From the NCBI GenBank assembly GCA_015039315.1, contig WIDE01000004.1, positions 735,815-799,814 on the forward strand: a DNA stretch of 64,000 nucleotides. Direction: 5' to 3'. The position numbers and the translations under genes are program-made. The DNA comes from Clavulina sp. PMI_390 (Eukaryota; Basidiomycota; Agaricomycetes; Cantharellales; Hydnaceae). Below, one piece after another: positions 10,423 through 23,916 of the stretch. Numbering within the stretch: the first letter of the stretch is position 1; each line of letters opens with the position of its first letter. Under the pieces are notes generated by a model that worked only from the letters and a program-made list of their open reading frames with translations, ran no database searches and was not told the origin of the DNA.

Positions 10423-13400
10423 TCATAGCATTGCTGGCGAGACTCCCAGGGGAAGGAAGCTAGGATCTTTTAAATTCTCTGGTCCCCAAGATGTCTTGGC
10501 GAGCTGTACGATGTTATCGTTGATCAGCAAGGTGGTATTCAACAATGATTGGAGTTTTGCATACCTGAGCGAGCGCATCGTCGATTTGCAGCACATTCAT
10601 ATGTTCTGGTATTGAGCCAGCATTCTGAGGGGGGTGAGCAAACAAGGGAGAGATCACATAAGGAGTTGGTCGAATCGTAAAGGTTAACAAGCGACGAACC
10701 AAGGTAGTTTCGTCGATAACACCGAGGTGCCCAACTCGGAGGTCTGCAGGCAGCTGGCTTGGTAGGACGACAATGTGGATAGGAGGACTGAATGGTCGGG
10801 AGGCGGCATTGTGAGCGGAGATGCCCTTCAACAACATAACCGATGGGAATTAGGTCAGAATCACCCGCTGAGAAGAGCATAAACGAGAGCAGCTCTTACC
10901 TTTGCAATGTCAAGTGCGAGCCGGATACTGGAACGATCCCCTCTAGCATCAACACCGACAATCACAAATACCTCGAATATGCCGTCAACGACGTATACCC
11001 CATTTGGCGAGCGACCAGTGTCTGGAAGGTCGATCCGCTGGCAGCTCTTCAGTACGAAATATGTAGCAGTCAGTGAGTGAAGCAGGCTGCATGCAATGCA
11101 AAGCGACTCACCTTCGCGGGAGCGGCACTTCCATCGACCTTCCAAGCAACTGAAGAGGGTCGACCCTCATGTTGGCTTCTCTCACTCCAATAGTCAGCGT
11201 TCGCCCAAGGCTCATCACCCAGATAGGCCCAGAACATAGAGTCCTCGTCACCCTCCTCAAAGTCTGCGACGGGAAGTGAGTCTTGGCTAAGAGTCGAGGC
11301 ATATGATGAAGCGTGCGATCGTTCGTTTGGCCGCGAGCCTCGTCCGTGCCACACGTAGATACTTCCAGGAACGGAGAGGACGTACGAGTACGCAGATGAT
11401 AGATTCTGGATATTCTGTTAACGGGAAGGGAGTTTAGTACATCAGTCACAAGATGAATAAAGGGACAGGCTCAGGCGCGGAGAGGAGTGACATACAAGAT
11501 CGAGCTCTGTGATTATCACATTCGAACCATGAGGTGCACTCCGCACGCAGTGCATCGCAGTGTTTTCCACACTCCATAGCCCAACCGAGCCTTGCCTGAC
11601 AGCTATAACACCTCCCAGCAGGCTGATAAGTTCCAATGGCTCCTTGCCCTGCTCACAGGGGACGACCTTTGTCCCAAAGCGAGACTCGAGATCCTTGATC
11701 TTCCACGTTTCATCGGGTCCCACCGTGGCGTTCTTCCCAGTCCATGTCCAGATAGTGGTAGATGCTAGTCCTGAAGAGAGGTCCTTTGAGCGGTAAACAA
11801 TCGCTCGAAGTTCAGAATCATAGAAGATATGAGGCTGCACTGTGACTGGTGACGCAGAGCGTCCACGAATTGACATCACGTCCGTAGAGATGGGTTTGAA
11901 CGTTGGGTCGAACGAAAGGGGTGGCGGTTTGGCTGCTTCTGCTAGGAGCGCGGCTACGTCCACTCGGGGAAGAGGTTTATCGTCATGCTCTAGGTGAATG
12001 TAGGGCATCAATGTCAGCAAGTTACAGAGAAAATACCAACTACATTCATCACTTACTGAACGTTTTCGGCCCAGATGCAATTGGGGCTTTCACGGCTTGC
12101 GCATTAGATGAGGCGGCTAGCGTCCGTCCGACCTCCCGAGTCAGAGAGGGAGGGGGCGTGTCGACTTCAGCAACAGATGGCAAGGCGTTTGCTGCTGGAG
12201 AGAAACTAGATCGGCGCCGTGAAGGTGTACGATTCAGGGTGGGCGAACTGGACTCAGGGACAACGGCAGCCGGAGCCGGAGCTGCAAGGGAAGAAGTGGC
12301 GGGAGATGAAGCTGGCGCATCCACCAGGTTGAGGGCCTGGGCCATGTCCATTGCTGATGGGCGGGCGGGAGGCTGAAGCGGTTGCTGGCTCTGTCTCATT
12401 GGAGATGAGACGGATGTCGGGGTTAGAGGTTTCGGTGGCTCAACAGAACGAGGGGACGATGCCGATGAGGGAGTAGTTGGTTCCGGAGTCTTCGCCATTC
12501 CTGGCAATGCCCTTCTGGTGGCTGCATACGGAGACGACGTCCCACTCCTCGAAGGAACCGTCTCACCTCCTGGCGTTGGCTTTGAACCAGGGGTCGGGGT
12601 CTTAACCCCAATCGGAGCCCTACTTCCCCACGTATCCATGAGCTTCGACACGGATTCTCCTCGCGCAGTTGAAGTTACGGGAGAGGACTCTCGAAGGGGA
12701 GGAGCTGTTGGTGGAGGAGACAACACTTGTGATCGCGTAGGCGCAGGGGAGGCTGACGACGTAAGAGTAGCAGCCCTTGAGGCTACAGTGGGAGTGGTAC
12801 TAGTGGTATCCCCTTTCAATGTGGTATTGAACTTTGGTGGCTCTGATAACTTGGATGACGATAAGGGAGGAACAGGGTTTTCATCAGCATCCGCGTCCTC
12901 CGATGCAATCCGTGCCAATGAAGAGCCTCCTCTCTTTGGCTTCTTGGCGCGATCACGAGTGAGCTGGATAGTTCGAGGCAACCGGACTTAGTGAGAATCG
13001 GAGGAGTCAGAAGACATTTACATACATGGGTCAAGGGAGTGGTATTGTCCGGTTCGGCAGAAGGCTTGGGCGCCGAGGCCGGACCACCTACATTGGGCCG
13101 TGCCGCAGATGGAGCGGGTGAGGTTGTCCGAACTTCGGAAGCTGAGCTGTTCCAGCGAGACCCGAAAGGAGAACTCGGTGCAGGGCTGGGGGAGGAAACC
13201 GGTGCATTCTTCGGTGGATCAAGCGTCACTGGTTTCGGCCGTTCGAACGACTTTGCGCTTTTCAACACTGGAGTTGACGTAGGTGGCCCCGTATCCTTGG
13301 GCGACTCTGAGAATTTCTCAGAAACAGGTGAACCAGAGGGTGGCCATCGGTCCAGGACGGATTTCTTTCTTGGACGACCCTCAAATCCTCCCGGTGAAGC

Positions 13401-14547
13401 TATCGGGTTTGTCTCTCTTGCAGAGTCCGAAACACTCCTGGCTGGAGGAACGACGGGAGATGGGGAAGACATGGGTTCAGGCTCTTCTTGGAGAGGGGGT
13501 TCTGTGCTGAAGATCTCAGCCGCCTTGACACGCTCGCCAACGAGACCTCGACCCTGAAGTCGGGTGAGGCTAGGAGTAAGGACTTTGGCTGAAGCTTCTG
13601 CGGATGAAGAGGGACTAGCTCGAGCAGATGCTGATGGGGGTGGAGCAGCTGGTTTGTTAAATGGGAGAGATGGTTTAGGGCCAGGTATGGGCGCCGCGGA
13701 CGGGGTAGCAACAGGTGGAGAGGAAGCTAGCGGAGATGGCGATGGGGATTGGGATGATCGAGCATCAGCTAGCTGCTTCGTGCGCTCCGCGACACTCAGA
13801 AACGTAGAAGACGAGGGTTTAGGGCTTGGGGTAGGTGATTGGACTGCAGGAGACGAAGTGGTAGCAGAAAGAGCAGGTACACTTGCAGCTTTGGGGTTTC
13901 CTACGGGTTCCTTGGTCGAGGGCGAGGCGACTTTCGGTGGTGGTAGTGTGCTCGATCGCTTCTCGTCGGTCTCGGGTCGCATACCCGGTAATGCGAACGG
14001 ACGGGATGACTCCATATGTGCAGGGCCGCCTTGGCCTCGAGCGACTTGCGCAAGTGGAGACACGCGATTCGCATAGGGTTTTGGGTTGAGGTCCTCGGGG
14101 TCGATTGGGTCATCGGGATGCAGCCGCCTTGTCAAACGGGGACCAGTAGCCTTTCCACCGATAAAGGCTGCTAGCGACATAGGTGAGGCGCGCTCAGAGC
14201 TAGTACTAGTATTAGTGCTCGATGATATAATTGGGGGTGGTGAAGTTGACGATATCGGACTCGGTGCTGATGCTGGAATAGGGAATAACAATTCATCGAT
14301 CATTACTGTAGGTGTGCTGACAACCGCAGAGAGACTAAAATGACTCACGAGGTGACGATCCGATATCGATACTTTTCCCTCTCCTGCGAGCCCTTTCGAG
14401 TCTGCTCTGCTCGATTTCGCGCTCAAGCCGCTCTCGCTCCTCAGCATCATCTTGATCCACGAGCCCCTGGAGGTTCCTTACTTTTGATGTCCATTCTGAA
14501 AGCGTTTCTTCGGGCTTCCCATAATCATACTGCCGCGGCGCGGACAT
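10423..14547 (-). CDS. DUF4045/gelsolin-repeat protein (predicted actin-binding)
   Basis: Nine exons read on the minus strand: 14349-14547, 13026-14272, 12057-12963, 11496-11989, 11112-11414, 10900-11046, 10700-10825, 10565-10624 and 10423-10503 (3564 nt, 1187 residues, all phases consistent). Residues 1-66 form a charged helix (EERERLEREIEQSRLERARR). A Pro/Ser-rich disordered region of about 750 residues follows, with spaced conserved islands (RGLVGERVKAAEIF, KKSVLDRWP, LTRDRAKKPKR). The C-terminal 430 or so residues contain gelsolin-like blocks: IWTWTGKNATVG, then SIYVWHGRGSRPNERSHASS with trailing helix, and a third repeat around VYVVDGIFEVFVIVG. This layout matches fungal DUF4045 proteins with degenerate gelsolin repeats. 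Actin severing or capping is inferred from the family; no calcium site was verified. Confidence 0.75.
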
Positions 14548-16112
14548 CGTGTTCCGCCAGAAAAAGGAGGCCGGACGCCCAACGACGAGGGCGACGAGGG
14601 GGAACGGGAACAGGAGCGTGTGACCTCCGATTGGTCACGTAGGCCTGTCACATCTTATGATGAGCGAGTGAGCGAGTGAATGTTGGTTTGTGTCAACAAC
14701 ATTTCTCCTGCATGGCCCTCCTGAGTGGCGTCATGGGCAAAGATGGGCGGCGAATCGAATGAGTCTGAGAAACGCGGTATCTACACATTTTCGGTCGACG
14801 TTGGCATGGTCATCCGAGTTGCCAGCTTGGCACTGTGCGAGTACCGAATGGACCCGAGTCAGGAGAAATGCACACGCTGATGAAGCTGAATATTTCTACA
14901 GAAAGAGAAAGAGAAAAAAATAATTATTCATTTCCATGGACTGGCCGTATTGACTTTTGCAGATCCCGCCTGGTTTCAATTGGCTCGCGGTGATGGTTTC
15001 AACCAGCTCAGCGTTGCGCCGACGACTGTAAGTGGGAAGCGCGATGGGAAGAGCGGCGAATGAGCGACCCATTGTCGGTCGGATGGTTTGATGAACATTC
15101 ACATTCGAGCGGTTGAGTGGTCGCTGTGTCTCCACATTTATTCTTTTGATCATTGCATTTGATCATACCAAGCCACGCAACGCGGGGATCGGCGACATTT
15201 ACCTGACTTCATTGGAGAAGTTCTAGCCCATGGTAATGTGCATGATGCTCCCACATGCACAATCAACTTGAAGGTTAATCATTCCCGTTATTGATGCGAT
15301 AAACATCCAGGTGACCGAGTTTCAGCGAGGGTCCCCCAAAAAATAGAGTTGACGAGCGCCCTCCGTTGGTAAAACGCGTCTTCGGCACAAAGACGCGCGT
15401 GTGTAGCAGCCGCCTTTCAAGACAGGAGGATAACGAAAGCTGCGGTGGCTGCGCGCGGATACAATAATAGGTTAAACCAAGACGCAGCAACGGAGGCGAG
15501 GAGCCTGGACGACGGGTGATCGTTGAATTATATTTGTGTATATCCACGGTCGATCAGCGAGCCCAGGAGACTCGATGGCGTGTGTGAATCTACCGAATGC
15601 GCGGAGGCCCGTCAAGATTTAGAGTTTGAGGGCCAGCGAGAAGGGCAGAAAAGCTTGAGGGAAAGCGATAGCAAATAGTAATTAGGGACCAGCGGGTCTA
15701 TTTTCATTTGTTTTTTTCTGGGTGTGTAATATCGCGCGACCTTTGTGAGACGGCCCCTGGAGTGTGTTGCGCCTCGAAGCGCCCACCTGCCCGCATACTG
15801 TGCTCCCATTCACTCAGTCACTCGTTCTCCTCCTCTCCGTCCGATACGTCTCTTCCCGCTAGCTAGCACCTCGACGTCCGCGACGCGATCTACTCTGAGT
15901 GCACGCCTTTCACCAAAAAGCTGGAGCAGTTCCAACAGAAACAGCGACCCTCTCCCTTTGACATCTAAGCCGACTCCAGATTCTTGCTCCGTCCCGCCCC
16001 CCGTCTTTGACTCCACGACGACCGAGCATCGTTTCCCATCCTCAATCGCACACTCTCGGCCCCAGCGGGCAGCCAGATCACTCAGCCCCCTGTCCACATT
16101 CTGGCGTTGACC
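14548..16112. other. Divergent intergenic region, gelsolin-like / RhoGAP
   Basis: About 1.56 kb between divergent starts. No protein-like ORF. The last 380 bases before 16113 are pyrimidine-rich, as in a long 5' leader of a regulatory gene. Confidence 0.5.
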
Positions 16113-19100
16113 ATGGACATTGCGGGGCCCTCGGTCGCCTCAAATCTTCATATGGGTGGCCTCCCGAGCCCTGGTATTGAGTACGAATCAGCCTATTGCC
16201 AAGGATGCAAAAATCCTATCGATTCAGATCCTCTACATGGCGGGGTTGTAGTCCAGTTCGCGTACGTTCAGAGCCCCTCCCTCACAACGCATTTGTCCTC
16301 ACTCGATTGCCCTCAGATCATCTCTTTGGCACACGGCTTGGTAAGTCGGCACATGCCCTTTTACTTTGCATATCAGCCTTAATCTCGTATTCCCTCGCCC
16401 TCCTCTCTTGTGTAGCTTCCAATGCGCTAAATGTGGAGATCAACTCTCAGTCTGTGTCTTGTTCAGCAACATGCCTCGCGATCACCCCGGTATCTGACCC
16501 ATGACAACATTCTTTATAGGCACAATCAACCCTCGTATTACTCAACGACGGAAGCCCCGTCTGTTCAAAGTGCTCCTATGTCTGCAATGTTTGTAAACTG
16601 GAGATCAACGACGAAGCTATCATGACAGGCGAAGATGCCTATCACGCCTCATGTTTCACTTGTCGGACCTGCCACAAACGCATCGAGGAACTTGTCTTTG
16701 CCAAGACCAGCCAAGGCATCTACTGCATGGACTGCCACAACGATCGCGTGGCACGGAGCAGACGGCGTGCTGAACACAAGCAGTCGAAAAACCGTTCTCG
16801 GCGGCCGAAAGAAGGAGATCACAGCCAAGGCAGCAGCACGGTACGTGTTTCGTGTTCCGATTCAAGGCTCTACTGGTCATGTGGGAATCATCCCCCTTTC
16901 TCCCGTCATTTTTCTCTCGTTTCGACTCATTTCGACGGCCTGGATGCTCACTGGTTTCTCTTCAGAAACCGTCTTCTCGACCAGGGACCAATGGTAACCG
17001 ACTTCCTCATCAGCCCTCAAATGGGCACATGGGAGATTATTCTTCGAGCGAACTCTCACACACGCCACCACCACCCCATCCCACGCCCAGCCGTTCAGGA
17101 TCGAAACAAGCGGTCCCTCAGGATGTGGACCCTTCGTATGTGTCTGACCTGGGAGAGCTCAATGATGCTATCCTTCAGCCGTCCGGGATGCCACCTCATG
17201 TCCTGGGATCAGCCGTCGTGCTTACTCCCGACGAGACGGACACTGGATTCGGCGGTCTGCAAGACGAACCAGAAGTGCAAGCACAAGCTCATGATCGAAA
17301 TCCTTCCCCAACCAATGGACTGGCCAACAGGAGACAGGAAACCGTTCCTGTCCGCCCCACGATGCCTGCCGCCCAAGATGCCAAACGTAGTAAATCATAC
17401 GATGACGGCACACGACCTTCGCAGGCTTACGCTGGCAACCAACAGTACCAGGCCGAACCATCAAGTTCTGATGCGCCTAATCCCAATAGGGCATCTAACA
17501 ACAGTATAGCATCCATGTCCCTGGACATCCCTAAACGGAACTCTACCAAGGCTGAAAGGCGTCGGTCCATGAATCCACCTCCTCGTGTAGTAGATGAGCC
17601 GGTGGATGATTCCAGAGGACGCAGTGCATCGAGCGGCTCTGATACTTCTGGGTACTATTCGCCATCATCAGCAGGCCACGCCCAGAATCTTGATGTGCAG
17701 CCTCAACAGCGGTCGCGTTCACGATCGCCGTCCTTTTCACGAGCGCAACAAGATGATGGTGGTGGCCGCACTTCAGGTCCATCGTCGAGGCGGCCGTCCG
17801 CCGCTGATGTTACGACTCCCTCACCGTCCCCTAGCTTCCCACCACGCGGTAACAGTCTCAACAATCCGAAAGCCTCCGCCTCGAATCCTATTTCACAAGC
17901 TCGTCCAAAACTGCCGACACCCGAGCCATCATTCTCCATAGAGCCAGCCTCTGACGACGAGGATAGCGGTCAAGTTCTCGCCGCGCCCGTCCCACCCCCC
18001 AAAGATGATTCGCCATCCCGCTCTGGGACGCCCGTCCTTCATCATGAAGCCTTCTCCTCCATTCCTTCAACTCCTGGTTCCTCGACCACCGCTACTTACG
18101 AGGAAGCCACACCGGTGCAAACTCGCCGACCCAAGGCGGCCGCCGATCTTCTTGCTGGCTCTTCTGAGTCTACTACACCAGGATCACCGCCGAGCAGTGC
18201 CACGCTTGTCGCCCCAGCGCTTCCTCCCATCCGACTGTCCCTCCACGGAACAGATTTCGCAGATCTCCTCAAGACCGTTGCGGATGGTTCACCGCGCGTG
18301 CCGATGCCTCGCGATTCCCAGCTGAAGCTCACCCTTAGCCCCGATGGTAGTTCAGGCCCCAGTGCGGCAGGAACCAGCGGCAGTGATTCCGAAAGTCCCA
18401 TCTTTGCCAAGCAGCGGAACCGCATCGTGGGGCAGCGGAGCGATCTGCCGTCTGACGTGCTTGAAGAGAATGAGGATGATGATGATGACACGATAGATAT
18501 CAGTGCTGCTGCACGCGAAGCTGGTCTATATGTCGGCCCTGGCTCTGGTGCGAGTGATGAGTTTACCATTTCTTTGACACCGCCTGGGAGCAACGGGACG
18601 ACGCCGACCGCTCCTCAGGCCACGACCAATGATAGTCAATCCTCGACGACTGGGTCCACAGCTGTTGCTTCCCCCGCGGCAGGTGTAGACTCAGCTACCA
18701 CCTCTCGCAGTAGGTCCGGCTCAGCAGCTACCTTTGGCGATGGGAGTCCACTCCAGGTTGAGAAGCAACTACCTTCGTTGAATGGAGCCGCGTCTGATCT
18801 GCTACGGCCTAATGCACTACGCCGCGACTCTGCTGCTGATTTAGCGAGCAAGCGCCTGAGAGAGGCCCTCAATGACGCCAACGCGAGAGGCGCCGCAAGC
18901 TTGAAGCTTGACCCTGAGTTTGCAGAAGTTTTGTTGAGGTCACTGGACAGCTCAAAGGAGGCTTTCTCAGGCCTCAGGTCCGATCTCGATAACGTCAAGG
19001 TATGCTTTTCTGGCTCGGAGAACTTGGGACGAAACGGATGATATCTTACACTTACACTGGTTGCGCGAAATAGCGAACAAGTCATCAGTACATGAAAGGG

Positions 19101-21282
19101 TTTTCAGTTGCCCAAGAGGAGTATCAGAAGGAAGTCGCTCATCGAAAGGACCTAGAGGCTGAAGTGAACCGCCTGCGCGTGCAGCTTGCTGGCCAAGCTG
19201 CACGTCTTGTCGCAGTTACTGCTCAAGACCGCACTCAAGCGGTCCTCGACAAGCTCGCGGTAGACACAACAAATCGCCTGCAGGGATTAGAACACGAAGT
19301 CGCTAAGCTCAAGACCGATCGCGACATGGCGCTCGCTGAGATAGAGGAGCTTGGGTTCATTAAAAAGTACGTCAACCAGGTTTGATGAGCGTTTAATACA
19401 TGGGTCCTAACGAATAATTGCAGGGCTGGCGGTGCGGGCGGAAACGAAGCTATCGCTAACGTCTCTCGCGCACTCTCATCGCGTCTCGAATACGCCAAGG
19501 CTCAAGTGCGCAAAGAGCTCGAACCTCTCGAGGAGAAACGCGAACGTCTGATGCACGACATTGCGGAGCTGCGAGAGGCGCGAGCAATCTTTGTTGAGGA
19601 AACGACAGCTCTCAACACCCGCAACGAGCAACTGGCAGAGCTCAACGCCCAAATTGCGCTACAGATCCAAACTGCCGCAGCTGATGGTGTCACGATGGGA
19701 ATGTCAAACCTGACTGCCCTCGCTCGTGGTCAAGGAATGCTTTCGCAAGAAAATCTCTTGCCAACTGTTGCCGAAGGCACACCACTTGGCAGACCCCCTG
19801 CGCCAGCAACTGCTCGCGCCCGGCGCCCAGATCTCCGCGAACGAGCAAAGAACTCGCCTTCTATTGTGTCGACAACAACGGTTGGAACGCTTGTGGGCAG
19901 CCAAGAGAGCGCGGAAGAGTTTGGTCCAAGAGGCGTGAGGATCATGAAGGCAGAGGCACCAGAACCTGTACAACCCAAAAAGTTCAAGTGGTTCGCGCCC
20001 AGCGCCAAGCATAATAACTCACCTGGCGCTCCTACCACCTCTGAGAGGGGTGCCATGCCGACACTTGCGGAGAAGCAGGCTAATGGGCACCTCGGCGACA
20101 GGATGCATAATCATAACTTCACCTCGTACAATATGCTCCGAATTGGACGATGTGATCAATGTGGTGATAAGCTCTGGGGAGCTGGTTTGCGTTGCTCAAG
20201 TACGGCCGTCAATTTTTCTCTTCTTCGCAGCATTCAGTAGCTGATTGAATCCCCGAACAGATTGTAGCTTTGCCTGCCACATCCGCTGTGGTATTCAGGT
20301 GAAAGGAACATGCAAGCACACCGATCAACATGACGAGCCTGGAGAGATGGTTCCTTTGCGTGCGTATATCCTCATTCGACCTTTAACCTCACTCTCGTAT
20401 CCTGATGCTTCTTGTCGTTCATCAGCGCCATCAATGTTTGGTCGAGATCTCATCGAGCAAGCTCGAGCAGATGATAGAGGTACCGGCCGCATGATTCCAG
20501 TGATCGTCGAGAAATGTTTAGAGGCGGTTGAAGCCATTGGTGAGACTATTAATTCCCTTACTCCTTCCCGCCGATCTCATCATCCATGTCCGTGCAGGCC
20601 TAGAATACGAGGGTATTTACCGGAAGACGGGTGGGGCATCAGAGTCCAAAGCCATCACTCAGCTCTTCGAAAGAGGGCAATACGATCGAATTGACCTGCT
20701 GAACACTGATGTGTTCCATGACATCTCGAGTGTCACCTCGGTGCTCAAGAACTATTTCCGTGCTTTACCGAATCCGCTTTTCACCTATGAGCATCATGAC
20801 TCGTTCATTCAGTCTGCTAGTATGTCATATTTCCCATTGTTGGCCCATAGGTGGCCCTAGATGCTGACATTGATATCATCACAGGCCTCAGGGACCCTCC
20901 CACACGGATAGCTGCACTCCAAGCCCTGGTTCAGGATCTGCCGCCAGAGCACTTGCAGACCGTCAAAGCTCTGATGCTGCATCTCCACAAGTACGTTTGA
21001 CTTGATGATATCTTGAGGAAACCAGTTGTTGATATCTTCGATCACTTTAGGGTCGAACGACACAAAGATGTTAACCTGATGAACGCTAGGAATTTAGGAG
21101 TCGTCTTTGGTCGTAAGCACATATCACAAGTTCTGCTAAATACAACAACTAATAGCGCCCCTCTAGCCACTTTGATGCGCCACCGCGACCCTGGCCAAGA
21201 GTTCGCCGACATGGCGGGCAAGGCGACCACGATCGAATGGCTTGTTAATCACGCTCCAACAGTCTTTGGGGAAGCTTCATAG
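16113..21282 (+). CDS. Rho-type GTPase-activating protein, LIM-LIM-C1-RhoGAP (Rga1 class)
   Basis: Predicted to switch off Rho/Cdc42-type GTPases at sites of polarised growth. Domain order: LIM1 from residue 29 (CQGCKNP, then WHTACFQCAKCGDQL across two introns); LIM2 (CSKCSYVCNVCKLEI, HASCFTCRTC, YCMDCH); a Ser/Pro-rich disordered region of about 750 residues (16980-19000); a coiled coil (19085-19690, e.g. EVNRLRVQLAGQAARL); a C1 zinc finger (HNFTSYNMLRIGRCDQCGDK, then CSFACHIRCGIQVKGTCKH); and a RhoGAP domain (20598-21280) with the arginine-finger segment GIYRKTGG and late motif NLGVVFGPTLMR. Total is about 1,400 residues after removing introns. The start is the first ATG in frame with LIM1. 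Exon ends in the middle of the gene are less certain than the domains. Confidence 0.9.
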
Positions 21283-21822
21283 TCCACAGTGTCCCATTCT
21301 ACTAGAGCAATGACACGTGTCATTGTTGACCACACCGTTCACTTCTCATTACCTCTCGCATTGTTTAGTCTTCAGAGACTCCATACCATCCACTGATATC
21401 CATCCTTCCCGCATTTCTGGCGCTGCGTCAGTCAGCGGTGATGTATACAAATTCCCCTTTCCGTCGTTTATTTTTTAATGCTCCATGTCCGTTCTTTCGC
21501 TTCTCTTCTCACCTTGTTGTCTCGATACCCGTGAGCCTTGGTTCCAGTTTATCTCGCTGTGGATTGTCCATATCGTCTCGTATAATGCATCGTGGCCATT
21601 TCGTATGAACGCTCCTACACAAATCGTGAATGTCCTGAGTTATCCGTGGGGCCTTGCATGCATCAAGAGGACTTCTGGCATTGGTATATACTAGGCGCTG
21701 TCGTATACGAATGGAAACAGTAGCAGTGACCTCGTCTCTTCTAACCCTGATGAGCTTCGGGGGTTTCAACCACCAAAGGAAGTGAATTCTCCACCATACC
21801 ACAGGTAGCCACCGCAGCAGCA
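21283..21822. other. Convergent intergenic region RhoGAP / BTB gene
   Basis: About 540 bases of 3' flank for both neighbours. No supported gene. Confidence 0.5.
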
Positions 21823-23916
21823 CTATGCTATTACCCGAGACTTCCGTACACTTGTTGGAGTCTTCATCTCATGAAGTTGGCAGTACAGGAAATGGCGACG
21901 AGGACCCTGTCCTGCATTAGGCACACGAGGGTCAGTTGGGACGTTGTCTGGGCTCCCCCTGATCCCAAGGGAGAACATTCGGTCAAATACTTTAGTTATG
22001 AGCAAAATCGTATCCCAACGTAAGGAAGTAATTGGTCAGTAAATCCAGGGAAACCGGCGAGTAAATGAGTCTATTGACATACAGGAAGCAACCCAAACTT
22101 TTGCTGCCTGCTGACAAGCATGATGCGTTAGGGTGAACGGCGGGCTGCCTCCTTCTAACGATCGCAGGTAGCGGAACACCATAGATGGCTGAATAGGCCC
22201 GAATCTTGAGAGGGCAGCTGCTCCCGACTTCCATTTCTCTTCAAGTAGACGTGCGCAGTTACTGGGGTCAGGACAGGTGGCGCACTGAGTTACGACGTGT
22301 CAGCATCGAATGGCTGAGTTAGCGCCATTGTTGGTCGGACACAAGTTGAAGACTTACACATGTGTACTCTTTGGCAATAGGGATGAGGTTGAGTTTTAGT
22401 ACTCGCTCAAGGAACCATGTGCGCCTGTTGAAACGGCATCAATGTTAAACCACGTAGGACAGGTAGAGCACGAGTCTGGACATACCGCTTTTCTAGTTTT
22501 AGGAGTGTTTCTTGGGACAATGTGCGCATCTCTTGTTCTGGCCTATTGTTCCATGTTAGTCATGCTATTGTTGGCGTCCAAAGTATATTAACACACCAGC
22601 CTCCTAGAAAATTCATTAGATGGTCAGTCAGCGTCGTCGATAAACAGATATGGAAACGCACCAGGATTGTCCAAGACAAATCGACTTGCCTCGCGATACA
22701 ATTCCTCTTCATCAAAAATCTCCGCTATTCGTAGTGCCTTGATTGGTCGGCCTGCAGCGTGACTAAATAGGAACTTCATGCAGGCCTCCTGTAAGTCCGG
22801 CACGACGAGCTTGTGGGAAATATTAGTCCTTCAATGATTCGTGTTAGTTGACAGTACCGGTCAGTGTTCCGTGAGGTGAGCTTATCAACTCACAAGCCCT
22901 CGACGTTATTCCTGATAGATGAAAAAATTCAGTGAGAAGAGGGAATGACCTAAGGGTTAAATTACACACCAAGTAATAACGCATTCAAGACTGATGATGA
23001 GCCATGGTCAGCATTAGACAAAGTCACGCTCGAATCTCTAGCTTACTGTGGGTACACGAATTTCAAGAACCCATGGAATGTCGCCGCCTGGAAATAAAGT
23101 TATCCAGACCCATTAGAAACTTATGTTGGGAGTAGGAGAGTCAAGTGCCAAACCTTTTCTTCCTTGAGCTCGATATACGCTTCAGGCACCCTTGCCTTCG
23201 CCTTCCGATTTCGGTGCACACTTACACGAGTGGATCGGGCGTGGGGCGAGGTCCGCCTTGGTGAGATGACGGATGGGCTTTCTTTTGATCCTTCGAGCTT
23301 CTCAAAGGACGCATGCCGGTCCTGTTCCTTCTTGGCCTGATAATCTTCCGAATCATCCTCGTCATCCTCACTTACAGTGAATATGTCGGTGTCTTCGATG
23401 TCTTGTCCGTCTCCGATACCGAGCTCGCTGAGCGCAGTGGCCATGTGATGGATTTCGGTCGTACCAGAACCAGACTGACGTTCGCCGCCGTCCCGGAGCA
23501 CGATTGGTGGTTGGTGGATAGTAATAATAGATGACGCAACGGAGGTTGGGCGATGAGTTTCAAGCCACCTTGAAGTAATATGAGTTGTGGCCTCAGTTTT
23601 AGTTCTACTGCTATTCCCGATTGCAGAAGCTTACCCTCCACTGAGAGCGGCTTTGAAGAATGGAGAGGCGAAGTACAGCATTTCCTTATGTGCCCTGAAG
23701 AACGGGGCTGGTCAGAAAGGGTGCAAGTAGGATCGAGATAATGGACTGGGTGCACCAGAAAGTCGTTTCCTGGACTTTGATTTTGACTGTTCCCGGAAAC
23801 TCATAGTCTTCGCAGAACGTAGGATCCACCTCGTCCTGGGTCAATTCATTTGGCTCATGGTAGTCGATCTGCGCAGCATCTTCGTCTTCGCTCTCGTCAG
23901 ATGCGAGGATTGTCAT
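21823..23916 (-). CDS. BTB/POZ-domain protein with an acidic insertion
   Basis: Many small exons on the minus strand. The first six are 23756-23916, 23635-23694, 23154-23568, 23047-23087, 22970-22990 and 22893-22910. The start MTILASDESEDEDAA leads into a BTB core (VKIKVQETTFWAHKEMLYFA, then SPFFKAALSGGW). The fold then resumes at AATFHGFLKFVYPHLECVIT and NISHKLVVPDLQEACMKFL. Between these lies an insertion of about 100 residues, acidic then basic, without predicted structure. A helical C-terminal part follows (EEELYREASRFVLDNPGGW, KLEKRRTWFLERVLKL, CCATCPDPSNCARLLEEKW). BTB proteins commonly dimerise or act as Cullin-3 adaptors. No kelch or MATH partner domain is visible, so the role is unknown. 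The start codon is uncertain; an upstream exon is possible. Confidence 0.75.
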
